Origin: Arthrobacter sp. 18067
GTDB taxonomy: Bacteria; Actinomycetota; Actinomycetes; Actinomycetales; Micrococcaceae
Assembly (NCBI RefSeq): GCF_902706295.1
Contig: NZ_CACSJJ010000005.1
Location: forward strand, 1 to 64,000
Length of the DNA stretch: 64,000 bases
Reading direction: 5' to 3'
Shown: piece by piece, positions 52,536 to 61,366 of the stretch
How positions within the stretch are numbered: the stretch's first letter is position 1
How the letters are laid out: every line of letters begins with the position of its first letter
Notes under the pieces: generated by a model
The model's input: only the letters and a program-made list of their open reading frames with translations
Told to the model about the DNA's origin: nothing
The model's database searches: none
Made by a program: the position numbers and the translations under genes

Positions 52536-52976
52536 AGGGCGGTTTCCAATGATCGCCGCGACAGGTTTCCTGTGAACATACATGGAAAACGGCCAGATAG
52601 AGGATCACCGAGGGTGGCCGCTTGAGCGGATTCACCTATTTCGGACGCGACACGTGGTGGTGTTGTCTTGCCGGCCGTTGCGCAGGCTCCGACCCATGAA
52701 GACGCAGCTGTAAAGCCGGCGGACAGGACAGTAACCCGCTGCGAGGACTAATTCCATGCGGAGCTCCTCATCGAGACACGAGGAACATTCAGGTTGAGGA
52801 GACTATCCACTGAACTCAGCTATGAAAAGCGGCGACTACTTTGGAAGCGAGAGCGAGGTTGCCATTATCGCCGGGATGGGTGCCGTCGACGAGTTGATTC
52901 GGTTCCAGGGTACGTTGCCCTGATGAGGACAGACTTCTTTGAGTCACCAATCTATGCGGGAGCCAGCCAGTGCGGG
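52536..52976. other. Gene-poor stretch with one 33-residue frame
   Basis: A plus-strand frame at 52822-52923 (starting MKSGDYFGSESEVAIIAGMG) has protein-like composition but no clear ribosome site or family; it may be the N-terminal stub of a lost gene. Nothing else is seen. Confidence 0.35.
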
Positions 52977-53840
52977 CTACCCGGAGTGATCGTTCTCCTG
53001 AAGCTTGTACTCCTCCCAAAGGATACTGAGCCGAGAGAGGCTTGGTAGAACCACGTGGGCGCCCGCGGTGAGAGAGAGCCGTATGTGACGGGATGGGCGC
53101 CCGTCCGAACGGAAGTCCCCGCCGTACCCGACCAAGACGTTCCGAGCGTATGCAAACCTTACAAAAGACGCAGCGTCTGCCAAGGGCAGCCGGATCCACA
53201 TTGATGGACCAACATTGGCGCCTTCGACCCGCCAGTCTTCAAATGACTTTTGGATGAACTCCGCCGCCTGGTGGCGTGCAGCCTCAAGAAATGCTCTGCG
53301 CACGTTTGCAACCTCACGGTGCTGCCGAAGCAAATCTGGCAAGGACCAGTTGGGCCGGGATGGAGGATCCTGAGTCGATTCTGCCTTTAGCCCGCACCAG
53401 CGATCCGACGAGAGATTCATGGACGCGGACCCATCCCAGGCGTAGTCCACCCCAATAGAGTTTGTTAATGAGCCCACGGCGACGATATTTGGGCTGTGAG
53501 AGAGCCGTCCGATGGCGTGCGGCGATGGAGAAGGGTGGAAGTCAGCTAGTGCACGGTCGTCCACGACAGTGACGCCCTGTTCCGCAAGTTGCGCCAGAGC
53601 CCCCCGATCGCCTTTTGACAGACTGTGCCCGGTGGCTGCATTGCACGTGGACATTACGACGACCATTGCCGCCCCGAGCTGCAGGGCTCGACGGTACATC
53701 CCTTCAACATTCGTTGTCCCGTCCTCAGAAATGGGTGCTCCGACGACACGAACTCCGGCGCCCCGAAGGAGGCTCACAGCTGTCGGGTAGGCGTAGGCAT
53801 CGACGATCACCACGTCGTCGGGTCTGAGGAAGAAATCAAG
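52977..53840 (-). pseudogene. Broken MocR-type aminotransferase (missing N-terminus and PLP lysine)
   Basis: The frame reads as the second half of a MocR/fold-type I aminotransferase: LRPDDVVIVDAYAYP, NAATGHSLSKGDRGALAQLA, VTVVDDRALADF and SLTNSIGVDYAW. The Schiff-base Lys expected in the S-x-SK motif is Asn here. An in-frame TGA at about 53849-53851 cuts off the upstream part, and no GntR domain or large-domain start is found. Intact MocR proteins have about 450-500 residues; only about 285 remain. The open frame from GTG 53813 may still be translated, but PLP catalysis is not expected. Confidence 0.65.
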
Positions 53841-54137
53841 GCTAGTCGGTCAGGCACCTACGCAGGAGAACAAAGGCCGTTATACCAGCAGCACCGAGAT
53901 TTCGGAGCACGTGCTTCTTGTCGGGAACTCACCACTGACCACGGGAAGGTCAGGAGGGCACACGAAACTCAAAGCTCGCGGGCTTCGTCGGCGGACGGAA
54001 AGATCATCGGATCCAGCCCCGCCTCGGATACTAGCTAGCTGAGCATGGACTCAAAAGTACGGTATGCCGGGAGCCGTCTCATCGCTATCTGACTCAGTGC
54101 ACCTAAACCGTCGCCCTGTCGAAACCCGGAAGCGGTC
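53841..54137. other. Intergenic region downstream of the YobI-like gene
   Basis: About 300 bases with no recognised gene, possibly containing further decayed sequence of the aminotransferase. No clear terminator. Confidence 0.35.
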
Positions 54138-57100
54138 CTAAACTTTCGCCGGCCTTCTCTTCATGAATACCTGGAAGTCACGCTTGCCTTGCGTCTTGTC
54201 CCAGTTGTCCGAGCTGGCGCGCCCAAACTTCTCGACATAGGAAGCTAGGACTCGATGGGAAGTGGTACGGGGAAGCCTGACTGGTCCTCCGAATTCGGTT
54301 AGCTTCCTGTACGGGGCACCCATGAGCTCCAGGAATTCCGTCACCACGGCAGTGCCCAGGGTCGTCAAAGCCGGTTCCAACACGTCGATGAATGTGATCG
54401 GGTCAGCTTTCCCGGCTGCAAGGACCCGGAGGGACGCTTCGTCAAGTTCTATGTGGTTGCTGTGCGCGTAGCTAGCTACCTCCGTAAGGGCGGATCGGCC
54501 TGCCCCCGGAGCGAATTCGGGCAGGCGTCGTATCACCGCCGTTTTAACGTGCTCAGGTACTGTGTCGCTTGTCATCAGAGGTCCAAGGTCCCTTGAAGGT
54601 AGGTGCGCGGGACTCATGTACTTGGGAAAGTTTTTTGACTGACGGATTGCGAACTCTCGCGTGTCCCAGGCGAGGCCCACAGCGGAGTCAAACGATGTGA
54701 CCGCATCTACAACGATCTGGTCCCGGATCAGCACACCAAGAAGTTGGCCCTCGGCAACCTGGACTTGTGCGATGGAGATATAGTCTTCGAGCTCGAGGCC
54801 TCGGACCAGACGACTCTTGGCTTCTGGCTCCAAGAGGGTTTCCTTCGCGTTGAGGATGGTGACGGCGAGCGCCTCTTTGTCGTCTTCCGTTTCTTCTTCG
54901 TAGTCCTGAATTTTGTCTGAGGCGTTGAGGAGGGTAGCCAGAGCCTCATCGACGACACCGACAGTGTCGCAGTAGTTTTTGAGATTGGCGAAAGACGGAA
55001 TGAACCGAGCTTGGGTCGCGAGTGTTGGCCACAGGCCGCTGCTGACGTTTTCGAGACTGATGATGCGACAGTCCGGTGATGCACCAGGAATCAGAGCTTT
55101 AGCCGATGTGCCATCTACTGCCAGGGCTTCCTCAAGGATTTCAACGAACCGGTCCGCAGAGCTGATCGTGTATGCGGGTGGGTTGGTGTTGGCTATGAGT
55201 TGTGCGTACTTGGTGGCGTTGTTTAGGACGTGGTTGTAGACGGTGACGTCGCTGTCTTTGATGGCATTCAGTGCCAGATTCGTCTGTCCATCAAGTGCAA
55301 CTCGCAGGTTGGTTCTTGTTACGTCATAGAGGCTGTGTTCTACAGCGAGCTGCTTGAAGTTCTTGTTCAGGGTCGTGATGGTGGGGAACGATATTCCAAG
55401 GGAGACCATGATCTTCACCAGCGCATTGGTCGGTTCAGCGGATTCGTCTTCTGTCGTGAAGACGTTCATTGAGGTGTAGTTTTCCTCTATGAACGGTTGG
55501 AGTCCATCAAGGTTGTAGTCGATGTACTTTTCTGTCCCGGACAGGGCCGCGTTGATCAACGTAGCTTTCACAGCAGTTGTCGCATGCAGCTTGAAGATCC
55601 GCTGAAAGATGTCGGGTGCGTTGGGGGCCATCCGTTGGCAAAGGGCGGCCGGGTGTTTTCCGCCTCTTAGGTAAACCTGCAAGAATTTTCGCTCGTCTTG
55701 GCCAGATGCGGCGGCAAGATTGCGAACAATGGGGTCGCATCGGGAGTCGCCTTTTTCAAGGAGGTAGTCGAGGATACTCAGGCTGTACATGCTTCGTTCA
55801 CCCAGGTTAGCGGCGGCATCGCTGAGTACCGCTTCTATGTCTTCCGGCTTCGAAAGCTCGTAGTAGATGCCCAGGGTGTTGGGGTGTACATGATGGATGA
55901 TGAAGTTCATTGCCTGCAGGCTGATGTGAACTCCCTGGAAGTGTGAAGTGTAGAGGGCAAAGTTCCTGTCGATATAGCCGTGGGCGACTAGGTCAACTGC
56001 CAAACGTGATTCCAGGAGCTCGTTGCAAATTTCATTGAAAGCCCATTCCTTGCTTCGCCGGTCAAGCTTGAGCTCAGGGTGCTGGATGAGTTTGGCCATA
56101 TCAGCGCTCATCAGCACGTTGCGGGTATGCTCGATGGTTTTGAAGCGCATGTCGAGCTTGAAGCGGTTGTGCTTTTCCCATTGACCGGGGGACAGGTCCT
56201 CACCTAGTGCCTCGCTTACGTCCTCGAAGGTGAAGAAGGCATTATGCCTTCCCCGGGCTGTGACGGCGAGGGTTTCCCTTGTTTCGGTGTATTTCCGCCA
56301 GAAATCAGGCGTGCGGACCGTGCTGATGGGGAGGGCACCCGACTTCCAAGATACGGATGTGACCATGTCGTACGGTTCGCTCATATTCTGGTTCTGATGC
56401 CGGAAAGTGCGCTCGAAGTATCGCTCCAAGGCCTCGCCCAGAGATTCTGCCATCGACTCTGCGGATGCTTGGCGGGAGCGCTTGGCGCGGATATCTTCGG
56501 CTTCCTCGTCCAGGTTGGCCACGTTCTCCTCTACCAGGGCCCGGCTGGCAGCATAGAGTTCATCCAACTGGCTGGTGCCAGCCTTAATCCGCTCAAAATC
56601 GGAAAGATGGATGTTCTTGTAGACAACCATGGCGAACAGGGAATCGGCGTTCAGCCCCTCCAGCCGATCTGTGGGCAGCAGCAATTGCTCCCGGAAGACT
56701 GCGAACTCGTTATGGATGTTTTTGAGAAGACGCATGTCCACGATGTGCCGTGCAACCAAGTTGGTCAGGTCCCGTGAGATCTCGAAACCGGACTTTTCGA
56801 GCATGTCTGTCAGGTGGTCGCGGGAACTGCGGTGCGTGATGAAGGGGACCACCGGTATGACGATGTCAAAGAACTTCGTCCGGTTCGCCCGCTCGGTTTC
56901 CGCTTTGGCGGCGTCAAAGGTCTGAGCTGTGCCCTCATTCTTTGAAGACCCAGCCCCCTCGGTGCCGAGCTGCTCAAAGATGCTGTCTTTGATGGCGTAA
57001 ATGAACCGGATGTTCCGATCGAGCTGCGTTGAGTTGTTCAGGATGGTGTTCAGTTCCCGAAGTGTTTGGAAGATGTGCGGATCCTCGAAACGGTCAATGT

Positions 57101-57932
57101 CTTCGAAGATCACGACGTCGTACTTCGTAGCTTGGAAAAAGTGGACGATTTCGTCCAGGTACTCATCGAAGTAGCTGCCGGCTGTGTTCGATAAGGAGAT
57201 GGTCGCCGGGCCCGCGACGAACTTATCGACCCAGAGGCGGTTATGGAAAACCCGTCTCACCCCGAAGAACACCAAGGCGACGAACACAAAAAGTGCCAAG
57301 TGCATCCCCAGCCGCCCGGCAGGTAAGGTGCCAGCGAAGTTGATCCATCTATCAGTGAAACGGGTGATATATCCCAGAACGACCAAGACTGCTGAGCCCA
57401 TTAATGCTGCACCGAGCTCTCGCCGCCACTGGAAGGACCCAATGCGCCGGTATCGGGAACCGGGAACTTTCTCCTCACGATAGAGGAGCTGCTTCACCAG
57501 TTCCTTTTGGATCCGGTTGGTCTTAGAGACCGGGGGCGTTTCCTCGTTGGAGGGCTCGTCGCCCAAAGTCGATAGCGCAAGGCTGATGATCCTGTTCTGA
57601 GGACTTTGCTTTTCCCACAGTTTCCAGGAAGCCTTTCGCGCTGGTTCACCGCCGTCTAAGGCCTCCAAGATGCTGCTCTTTCCGCTGCCGTAACCACCCG
57701 TCAAGGCGATGTTGCGGATCCGGCCCGAGTCCTCGCCCTCAAGGGCATTCTTCAGATGGCGGACGTAAGCGCCGTGCTGCGCCTCGTCATACCCAGGCGC
57801 CAAGAGAAGTAACCCTGTCGAAGAGTCTCCAGTTGCCGAAGTTACTGGCTCCTTGGTGGGAGATTCGGCTACATGCTCAGGGTCTTCCGTGTCTTCGCTC
57901 TCGGAAACGGTCTGAGCAACAGAGGTGTCCAT
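54138..57932 (-). CDS. YobI/KAP-type membrane P-loop NTPase, large
   Basis: 1264 residues from ATG 57932; 10 more residues are possible from 57962. Walker A GGYGSGKSS (Lys85) and Walker B YDVVIFEDIDRFED (about 271-284) match YobI-like NTPases. Two transmembrane helices (about 174-192 and 209-227) are inserted between them, as in KAP-family NTPases. A sensor-like segment (RNIRFIYAIKDSIFEQ) follows. The last 850 residues are mostly alpha-helical and lack known domains; they could form a sensor solenoid. KAP/STAND relatives are enriched in antiphage systems. It lies 259 bases downstream of, and in the same direction as, the nuclease gene 58191-60323, suggesting a two-gene unit. Confidence 0.75.
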   Translation of the reverse strand: MDTSVAQTVSESEDTEDPEHVAESPTKEPVTSATGDSSTGLLLLAPGYDEAQHGAYVRHLKNALEGEDSGRIRNIALTGGYGSGKSSILEALDGGEPARKASWKLWEKQSPQNRIISLALSTLGDEPSNEETPPVSKTNRIQKELVKQLLYREEKVPGSRYRRIGSFQWRRELGAALMGSAVLVVLGYITRFTDRWINFAGTLPAGRLGMHLALFVFVALVFFGVRRVFHNRLWVDKFVAGPATISLSNTAGSYFDEYLDEIVHFFQATKYDVVIFEDIDRFEDPHIFQTLRELNTILNNSTQLDRNIRFIYAIKDSIFEQLGTEGAGSSKNEGTAQTFDAAKAETERANRTKFFDIVIPVVPFITHRSSRDHLTDMLEKSGFEISRDLTNLVARHIVDMRLLKNIHNEFAVFREQLLLPTDRLEGLNADSLFAMVVYKNIHLSDFERIKAGTSQLDELYAASRALVEENVANLDEEAEDIRAKRSRQASAESMAESLGEALERYFERTFRHQNQNMSEPYDMVTSVSWKSGALPISTVRTPDFWRKYTETRETLAVTARGRHNAFFTFEDVSEALGEDLSPGQWEKHNRFKLDMRFKTIEHTRNVLMSADMAKLIQHPELKLDRRSKEWAFNEICNELLESRLAVDLVAHGYIDRNFALYTSHFQGVHISLQAMNFIIHHVHPNTLGIYYELSKPEDIEAVLSDAAANLGERSMYSLSILDYLLEKGDSRCDPIVRNLAAASGQDERKFLQVYLRGGKHPAALCQRMAPNAPDIFQRIFKLHATTAVKATLINAALSGTEKYIDYNLDGLQPFIEENYTSMNVFTTEDESAEPTNALVKIMVSLGISFPTITTLNKNFKQLAVEHSLYDVTRTNLRVALDGQTNLALNAIKDSDVTVYNHVLNNATKYAQLIANTNPPAYTISSADRFVEILEEALAVDGTSAKALIPGASPDCRIISLENVSSGLWPTLATQARFIPSFANLKNYCDTVGVVDEALATLLNASDKIQDYEEETEDDKEALAVTILNAKETLLEPEAKSRLVRGLELEDYISIAQVQVAEGQLLGVLIRDQIVVDAVTSFDSAVGLAWDTREFAIRQSKNFPKYMSPAHLPSRDLGPLMTSDTVPEHVKTAVIRRLPEFAPGAGRSALTEVASYAHSNHIELDEASLRVLAAGKADPITFIDVLEPALTTLGTAVVTEFLELMGAPYRKLTEFGGPVRLPRTTSHRVLASYVEKFGRASSDNWDKTQGKRDFQVFMKRRPAKV

Positions 57933-58190
57933 GCCAAGAATCCTATTTGGCAAATGCCTCATTTCTTGACGGCAACCGCACAGGCGCTCTGCCCGAATGA
58001 GCTGAACGTGCAGCAGCGATTGATGGTTCGGAAAACTCTTGTGATGTTTCAGCTAGAACCTGAGCGCAAGGAAGACCTCATCATTGATGCCCGATTGGTG
58101 GTCACTTGAAGCTGGCGACCTGCCATCGAGTCAGGCAGCTTCTCTACGCCCTCAGTGAGTAAACCGGCATGTTGCGACCCATCAGCGAAG
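57933..58190 (-). promoter_or_regulatory. Gap between nuclease and NTPase genes
   Basis: About 260 bases. No gene seen; it may carry a separate minus-strand promoter for the NTPase gene. No hairpin found. Confidence 0.3.
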
Positions 58191-60323
58191 CTAACTTGCG
58201 GGTGTTACCGACGGACGCAAATCTTCGCGCCCGAGAACCAAGAGCTCCAGCCCGGCTTCCAGGCACTTGCGCTCCGCGAGGACCCGCGTCTCATCGCTTA
58301 TCTCATCTGGCGCGGCCATCAGATAGACGTCCGCTCCCAGTCTGCTTGCGACAGCGACGTCTTTTTGAAGCTGCTGATCCGTAAATTCAGACGCCGAGGT
58401 TTTCACCTCGCCGACGGCGAATTGGCCTCCATAGAGGCCGATCACGTCTGCCTCGTTTTTTACGTCATCGTGGAAAACCATGTCCACGCCGGGCAGGAAC
58501 CAAGAGTGGGCTTCCTTCCGGGTTAGGGCGGAAATTGTGAGTAGATGGGGGAAAACACCTTGATCGCTGGCACGATCAACAAGACCATCCAATCGATAGA
58601 AAATGGTAGGTCCCGATGGAGTGCGTGTGTAATGCTGCGAGTCGTCACACGCCGGGCATGTCGCCTTGGATTTTGCGACGACAGTGTCCAACTCCAGGAA
58701 GCTAGACGTATGGCAAGTAGTGCACTTAATTTCCAACCCGCGTTCGGCCCAACCAAGTTCGCAAAGGCGCTCCAACGCAGCTGCTGCCTCCGGCCCCTTC
58801 ATGCCTTCAACCCTAGTTACGTTCTTGTAAGCCCTCTTGCCTAGGACGGCCCAGCTTTGGGCGAGCTCCAAAATCTCTCTACCCAGTTCTTGCTCGCCCA
58901 GAACCTCAGCTAACTCCCGTGTGAGGCTCTTCGAACGAGGTGTTGTAAGTGCGCGGATAGCTTCGAAAAGGTTTGGCTCGAGCAGGGCATCCATTTCATT
59001 CCCACGTCGCTGAAAGGCAGCGGCCAGACTCCCCTTATCTGAGATTGAATGGCTTCTGACTTGGTCTTGAAGGAGTACCGCCAACACTTCAGGCAGGCGA
59101 GGAACATTCAAGTCAAACTTGAACTTTGCAGTTGCGTAGGCACCAACTTGAAGGGAGCCATCCCGCCACGATGCTCCGTCGATGATGAGCGAGGCAACAC
59201 GATCTCTCCGCGGAAGCCCGTCAAACATCCGGCTTTCCAGCTGGACCAGGGTACCTCCTTCGACGACGAAGGTAACAGGCGAGTCGAATGCAACCGAGCT
59301 CTCCTGACCAGTGAGAAAGTGGGCGTCAGCACCCAGCACTACGCCGTATCTGCGATCGAAGTTAATGAACCTACGAACATCTGGGCGAACTGTATAAGAA
59401 AAGGGTGCCTTTCGTCGTTCAGTTGTCACGGGAAAACTTCGTGACGTCGTTATCTCGGACTCTTCACGTCGGAGGTGGAGACTCTCAGCGAGATCGTGCA
59501 GTTTGGCTTCGGGAGTGCTCAAACTTGTGACAATCACATCAGTTGAGAATTCGTTGGGCCGGTCCAGGCTAGAGAGCAAATGTTTGTCAAACTCCCAATG
59601 GAGGACGTCCTCGTACGGGACTAGGAAGATCGGCATGTTTGCAAAGGTGCGTGGACTAAGTGCCCGTGCATTCCAGAAGTGCCAATTGTCCTGAAGGTCG
59701 TCGCCACTCGTGACCCACAAGACTGTTGGCGTGCTAGGCACGGCAGGGCTTGCATATGTTTCGTTCAGAGAGACCATGGTTCTGTCCAGCCACGTATGGC
59801 CCAGAAGTTGGTCCCGTGCGATTCCATCAGGACTCTGATTAGCCAATGCAAGGTCCTGATTCTTCATCAGATCTAGATGTTCGTCTGATAATTCTCCTGC
59901 TGCCACGGCTTGCCACAACTCGCTGGAAGGCTGGCTGACTGCCCAAGATGTCGGGTGAGCGGGAGCTTCCAGCCAGCTGGGATGGGAGGTCAACCTGACT
60001 GGACCGTAGTTATCAATGTGGACAATCGATACCCACGGCAGGCCGAGTTCGGACGCTGCGGCTTCGGCCTCATCTATGCTGAGGTCGACGTTCACGAGTC
60101 CCTCAACAGCTGAGATGGAAACAATGTATTTTGTCCACTCATCAAGTTGACCTTCTTCACCAACTGGAAGGATAGGCTCAGTCACCCCACCCCACCGCGT
60201 GCTAGCTTCCTGGATAGCTCGCCGGAAGCCCGTACGGCTGTCGGCCTTCACTAGATAGGCCGCGCGGGCAGGAAGTATGGTAGCTCGAACCGGAACCAGA
60301 CCTTGATATTCGACTTCGCTCAC
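58191..60323 (-). CDS. Large protein with zinc ribbon and C-terminal PD-(D/E)XK nuclease
   Basis: 710 residues. The first 500 residues have alternating alpha/beta character and no family I recognise (starting MSEVEYQGLVPVRATILPAR). Residues 534-559 form a zinc ribbon (CTTC ... CPAC). The C-terminal 100 residues show a nuclease core: NEADVIGLYGGQFAVGEVKT, giving Asp627, Glu639 and Lys641 of the D-(x)n-E-x-K motif, followed by a helix with TDQQLQKDVAVASRLGAD and a strand YLMAAPDE, the standard order of restriction-endonuclease-like folds (Mrr/VRR-like). It is the first gene of a probable operon with the YobI-like NTPase. Most likely a DNA or RNA cleaving effector. Confidence 0.7.
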   Translation of the reverse strand: MSEVEYQGLVPVRATILPARAAYLVKADSRTGFRRAIQEASTRWGGVTEPILPVGEEGQLDEWTKYIVSISAVEGLVNVDLSIDEAEAAASELGLPWVSIVHIDNYGPVRLTSHPSWLEAPAHPTSWAVSQPSSELWQAVAAGELSDEHLDLMKNQDLALANQSPDGIARDQLLGHTWLDRTMVSLNETYASPAVPSTPTVLWVTSGDDLQDNWHFWNARALSPRTFANMPIFLVPYEDVLHWEFDKHLLSSLDRPNEFSTDVIVTSLSTPEAKLHDLAESLHLRREESEITTSRSFPVTTERRKAPFSYTVRPDVRRFINFDRRYGVVLGADAHFLTGQESSVAFDSPVTFVVEGGTLVQLESRMFDGLPRRDRVASLIIDGASWRDGSLQVGAYATAKFKFDLNVPRLPEVLAVLLQDQVRSHSISDKGSLAAAFQRRGNEMDALLEPNLFEAIRALTTPRSKSLTRELAEVLGEQELGREILELAQSWAVLGKRAYKNVTRVEGMKGPEAAAALERLCELGWAERGLEIKCTTCHTSSFLELDTVVAKSKATCPACDDSQHYTRTPSGPTIFYRLDGLVDRASDQGVFPHLLTISALTRKEAHSWFLPGVDMVFHDDVKNEADVIGLYGGQFAVGEVKTSASEFTDQQLQKDVAVASRLGADVYLMAAPDEISDETRVLAERKCLEAGLELLVLGREDLRPSVTPAS

Positions 60324-60501
60324 AAGAATAGTCTTCCAGCCTCATGAGCAATCTAAGGCATGCATCGCCAGGTTCGGATCGATCAGATATATCCACTCCG
60401 GGCCAAAAAGAATACCTGAGAGCGACAAGCAGGCCCTGAATGAAGACCCGCATCGTGGCAAGGAGTGAGTGATTGTCGGCGGGTGGTGAGAGTATCTGGA
60501 C
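60324..60501. promoter_or_regulatory. Divergent promoter region
   Basis: 178 bases between the minus-strand nuclease start and the plus-strand gene at 60502. No palindrome or clear boxes recognised. Confidence 0.3.
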
Positions 60502-61290
60502 ATGATGTTTGAGGATGACCGGACAGCCGTTCCGCGCGCTTATGTGGCGCTTCCCCACGACCACCTCTATGAGGACCATGACAAGGACCTGGGGTCGGCC
60601 ATCACCTGGTGTCTGAGTCACGCCGATGGGGATCCGCGCGGTGTCGGGATCCAGTCGGGCGGTCGCGACGATCTGGAGGACGCGCCTATGCTCGCTGCCT
60701 TGGTCAAGGCAGGGGCAAAGATTTACACGGACTCCCGCGGAAAAATCGATGCGCTTCCGTCCGGGCCGGTGTTCATGTACCGGCCGCAGCCCGCGCACTT
60801 GTGGCAGGTGGAGAGGAAGCGGATGCCCTCGGCCGTTCTGGCATTCGGCATCACAGGACCTGCCCATCACGACCGGCACTATGGAACTGAAGGGATGGTC
60901 GGGGCTCAGCCGTGGATCACGGCGTTCAAGCCAGATCATCTTGGCGGCCCGGTAATTGAGGTCAAAGACCCGGTCATCGCTGACCCCGTCGTCGCAGCGG
61001 CCATGGACACGTTCACGAACAGCATCAATTCCAGCACCGGCCTATCCCACAGCAGCGACCGCTCCACCGTGACCGAAGGGCTGACCAAGCTCAAGGCAGC
61101 TGGCCACCGGTTCGACCCCAACGATCTGTTGGCCGGGGCGTTGGCGCGCAACTGGAGAGGTGAGGCAGCACTGGAACTGGTGACATTGGCTACTGAAATC
61201 AACGCCGGCAAGAAGAAGCGCTTCGACACCAGGCTCAACCCCGACATCTTGGAGATCTGGCGGAACAAAGCCGCGAAGGTAGCTGGCTAA
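60502..61290 (+). CDS. Hypothetical protein
   Basis: 262 residues from ATG 60502 (second ATG 60505). Sequence includes AYVALPHDHLYEDHDKDLGS, GRDDLEDAPMLAALVKAGAK, a His-rich segment GPAHHDRHYGTEGM and a helical C-terminus (LTKLKAAGHRFDPNDLLAGA). The N-terminal half has a Rossmann-like beta/alpha rhythm; no catalytic signature is recognised. Divergent from the nuclease-NTPase pair and 76 bases ahead of the palindrome-controlled ATPase gene, so it could belong to either unit. Confidence 0.6.
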   Translation: MMFEDDRTAVPRAYVALPHDHLYEDHDKDLGSAITWCLSHADGDPRGVGIQSGGRDDLEDAPMLAALVKAGAKIYTDSRGKIDALPSGPVFMYRPQPAHLWQVERKRMPSAVLAFGITGPAHHDRHYGTEGMVGAQPWITAFKPDHLGGPVIEVKDPVIADPVVAAAMDTFTNSINSSTGLSHSSDRSTVTEGLTKLKAAGHRFDPNDLLAGALARNWRGEAALELVTLATEINAGKKKRFDTRLNPDILEIWRNKAAKVAG

Positions 61291-61307
61291 AGCCCGAACC
61301 GCTACAA

Positions 61308-61365
61308 AATCCCACACTATCCGCTTTTATCTTGAAATATGGATAAAAGCCGATAGTGTGGGATT
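61308..61365. promoter_or_regulatory. 24-bp near-perfect palindrome over the ATPase start region
   Basis: Left arm 61308-61331 and right arm 61342-61365 are inverted repeats with one mismatch (23 of 24) and a 10-base AT-rich spacer. The right arm ends one base before ATG 61367, and no ribosome site is present. It is likely an operator, possibly for autoregulation, or a terminator for the upstream gene. Confidence 0.65.
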
Positions 61366-61366
61366 C

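Noticed and set aside
52794-53048. 84-codon plus-strand frame
   Set aside because: Overlaps the aminotransferase remnant and lacks a ribosome site; its composition is not convincing.
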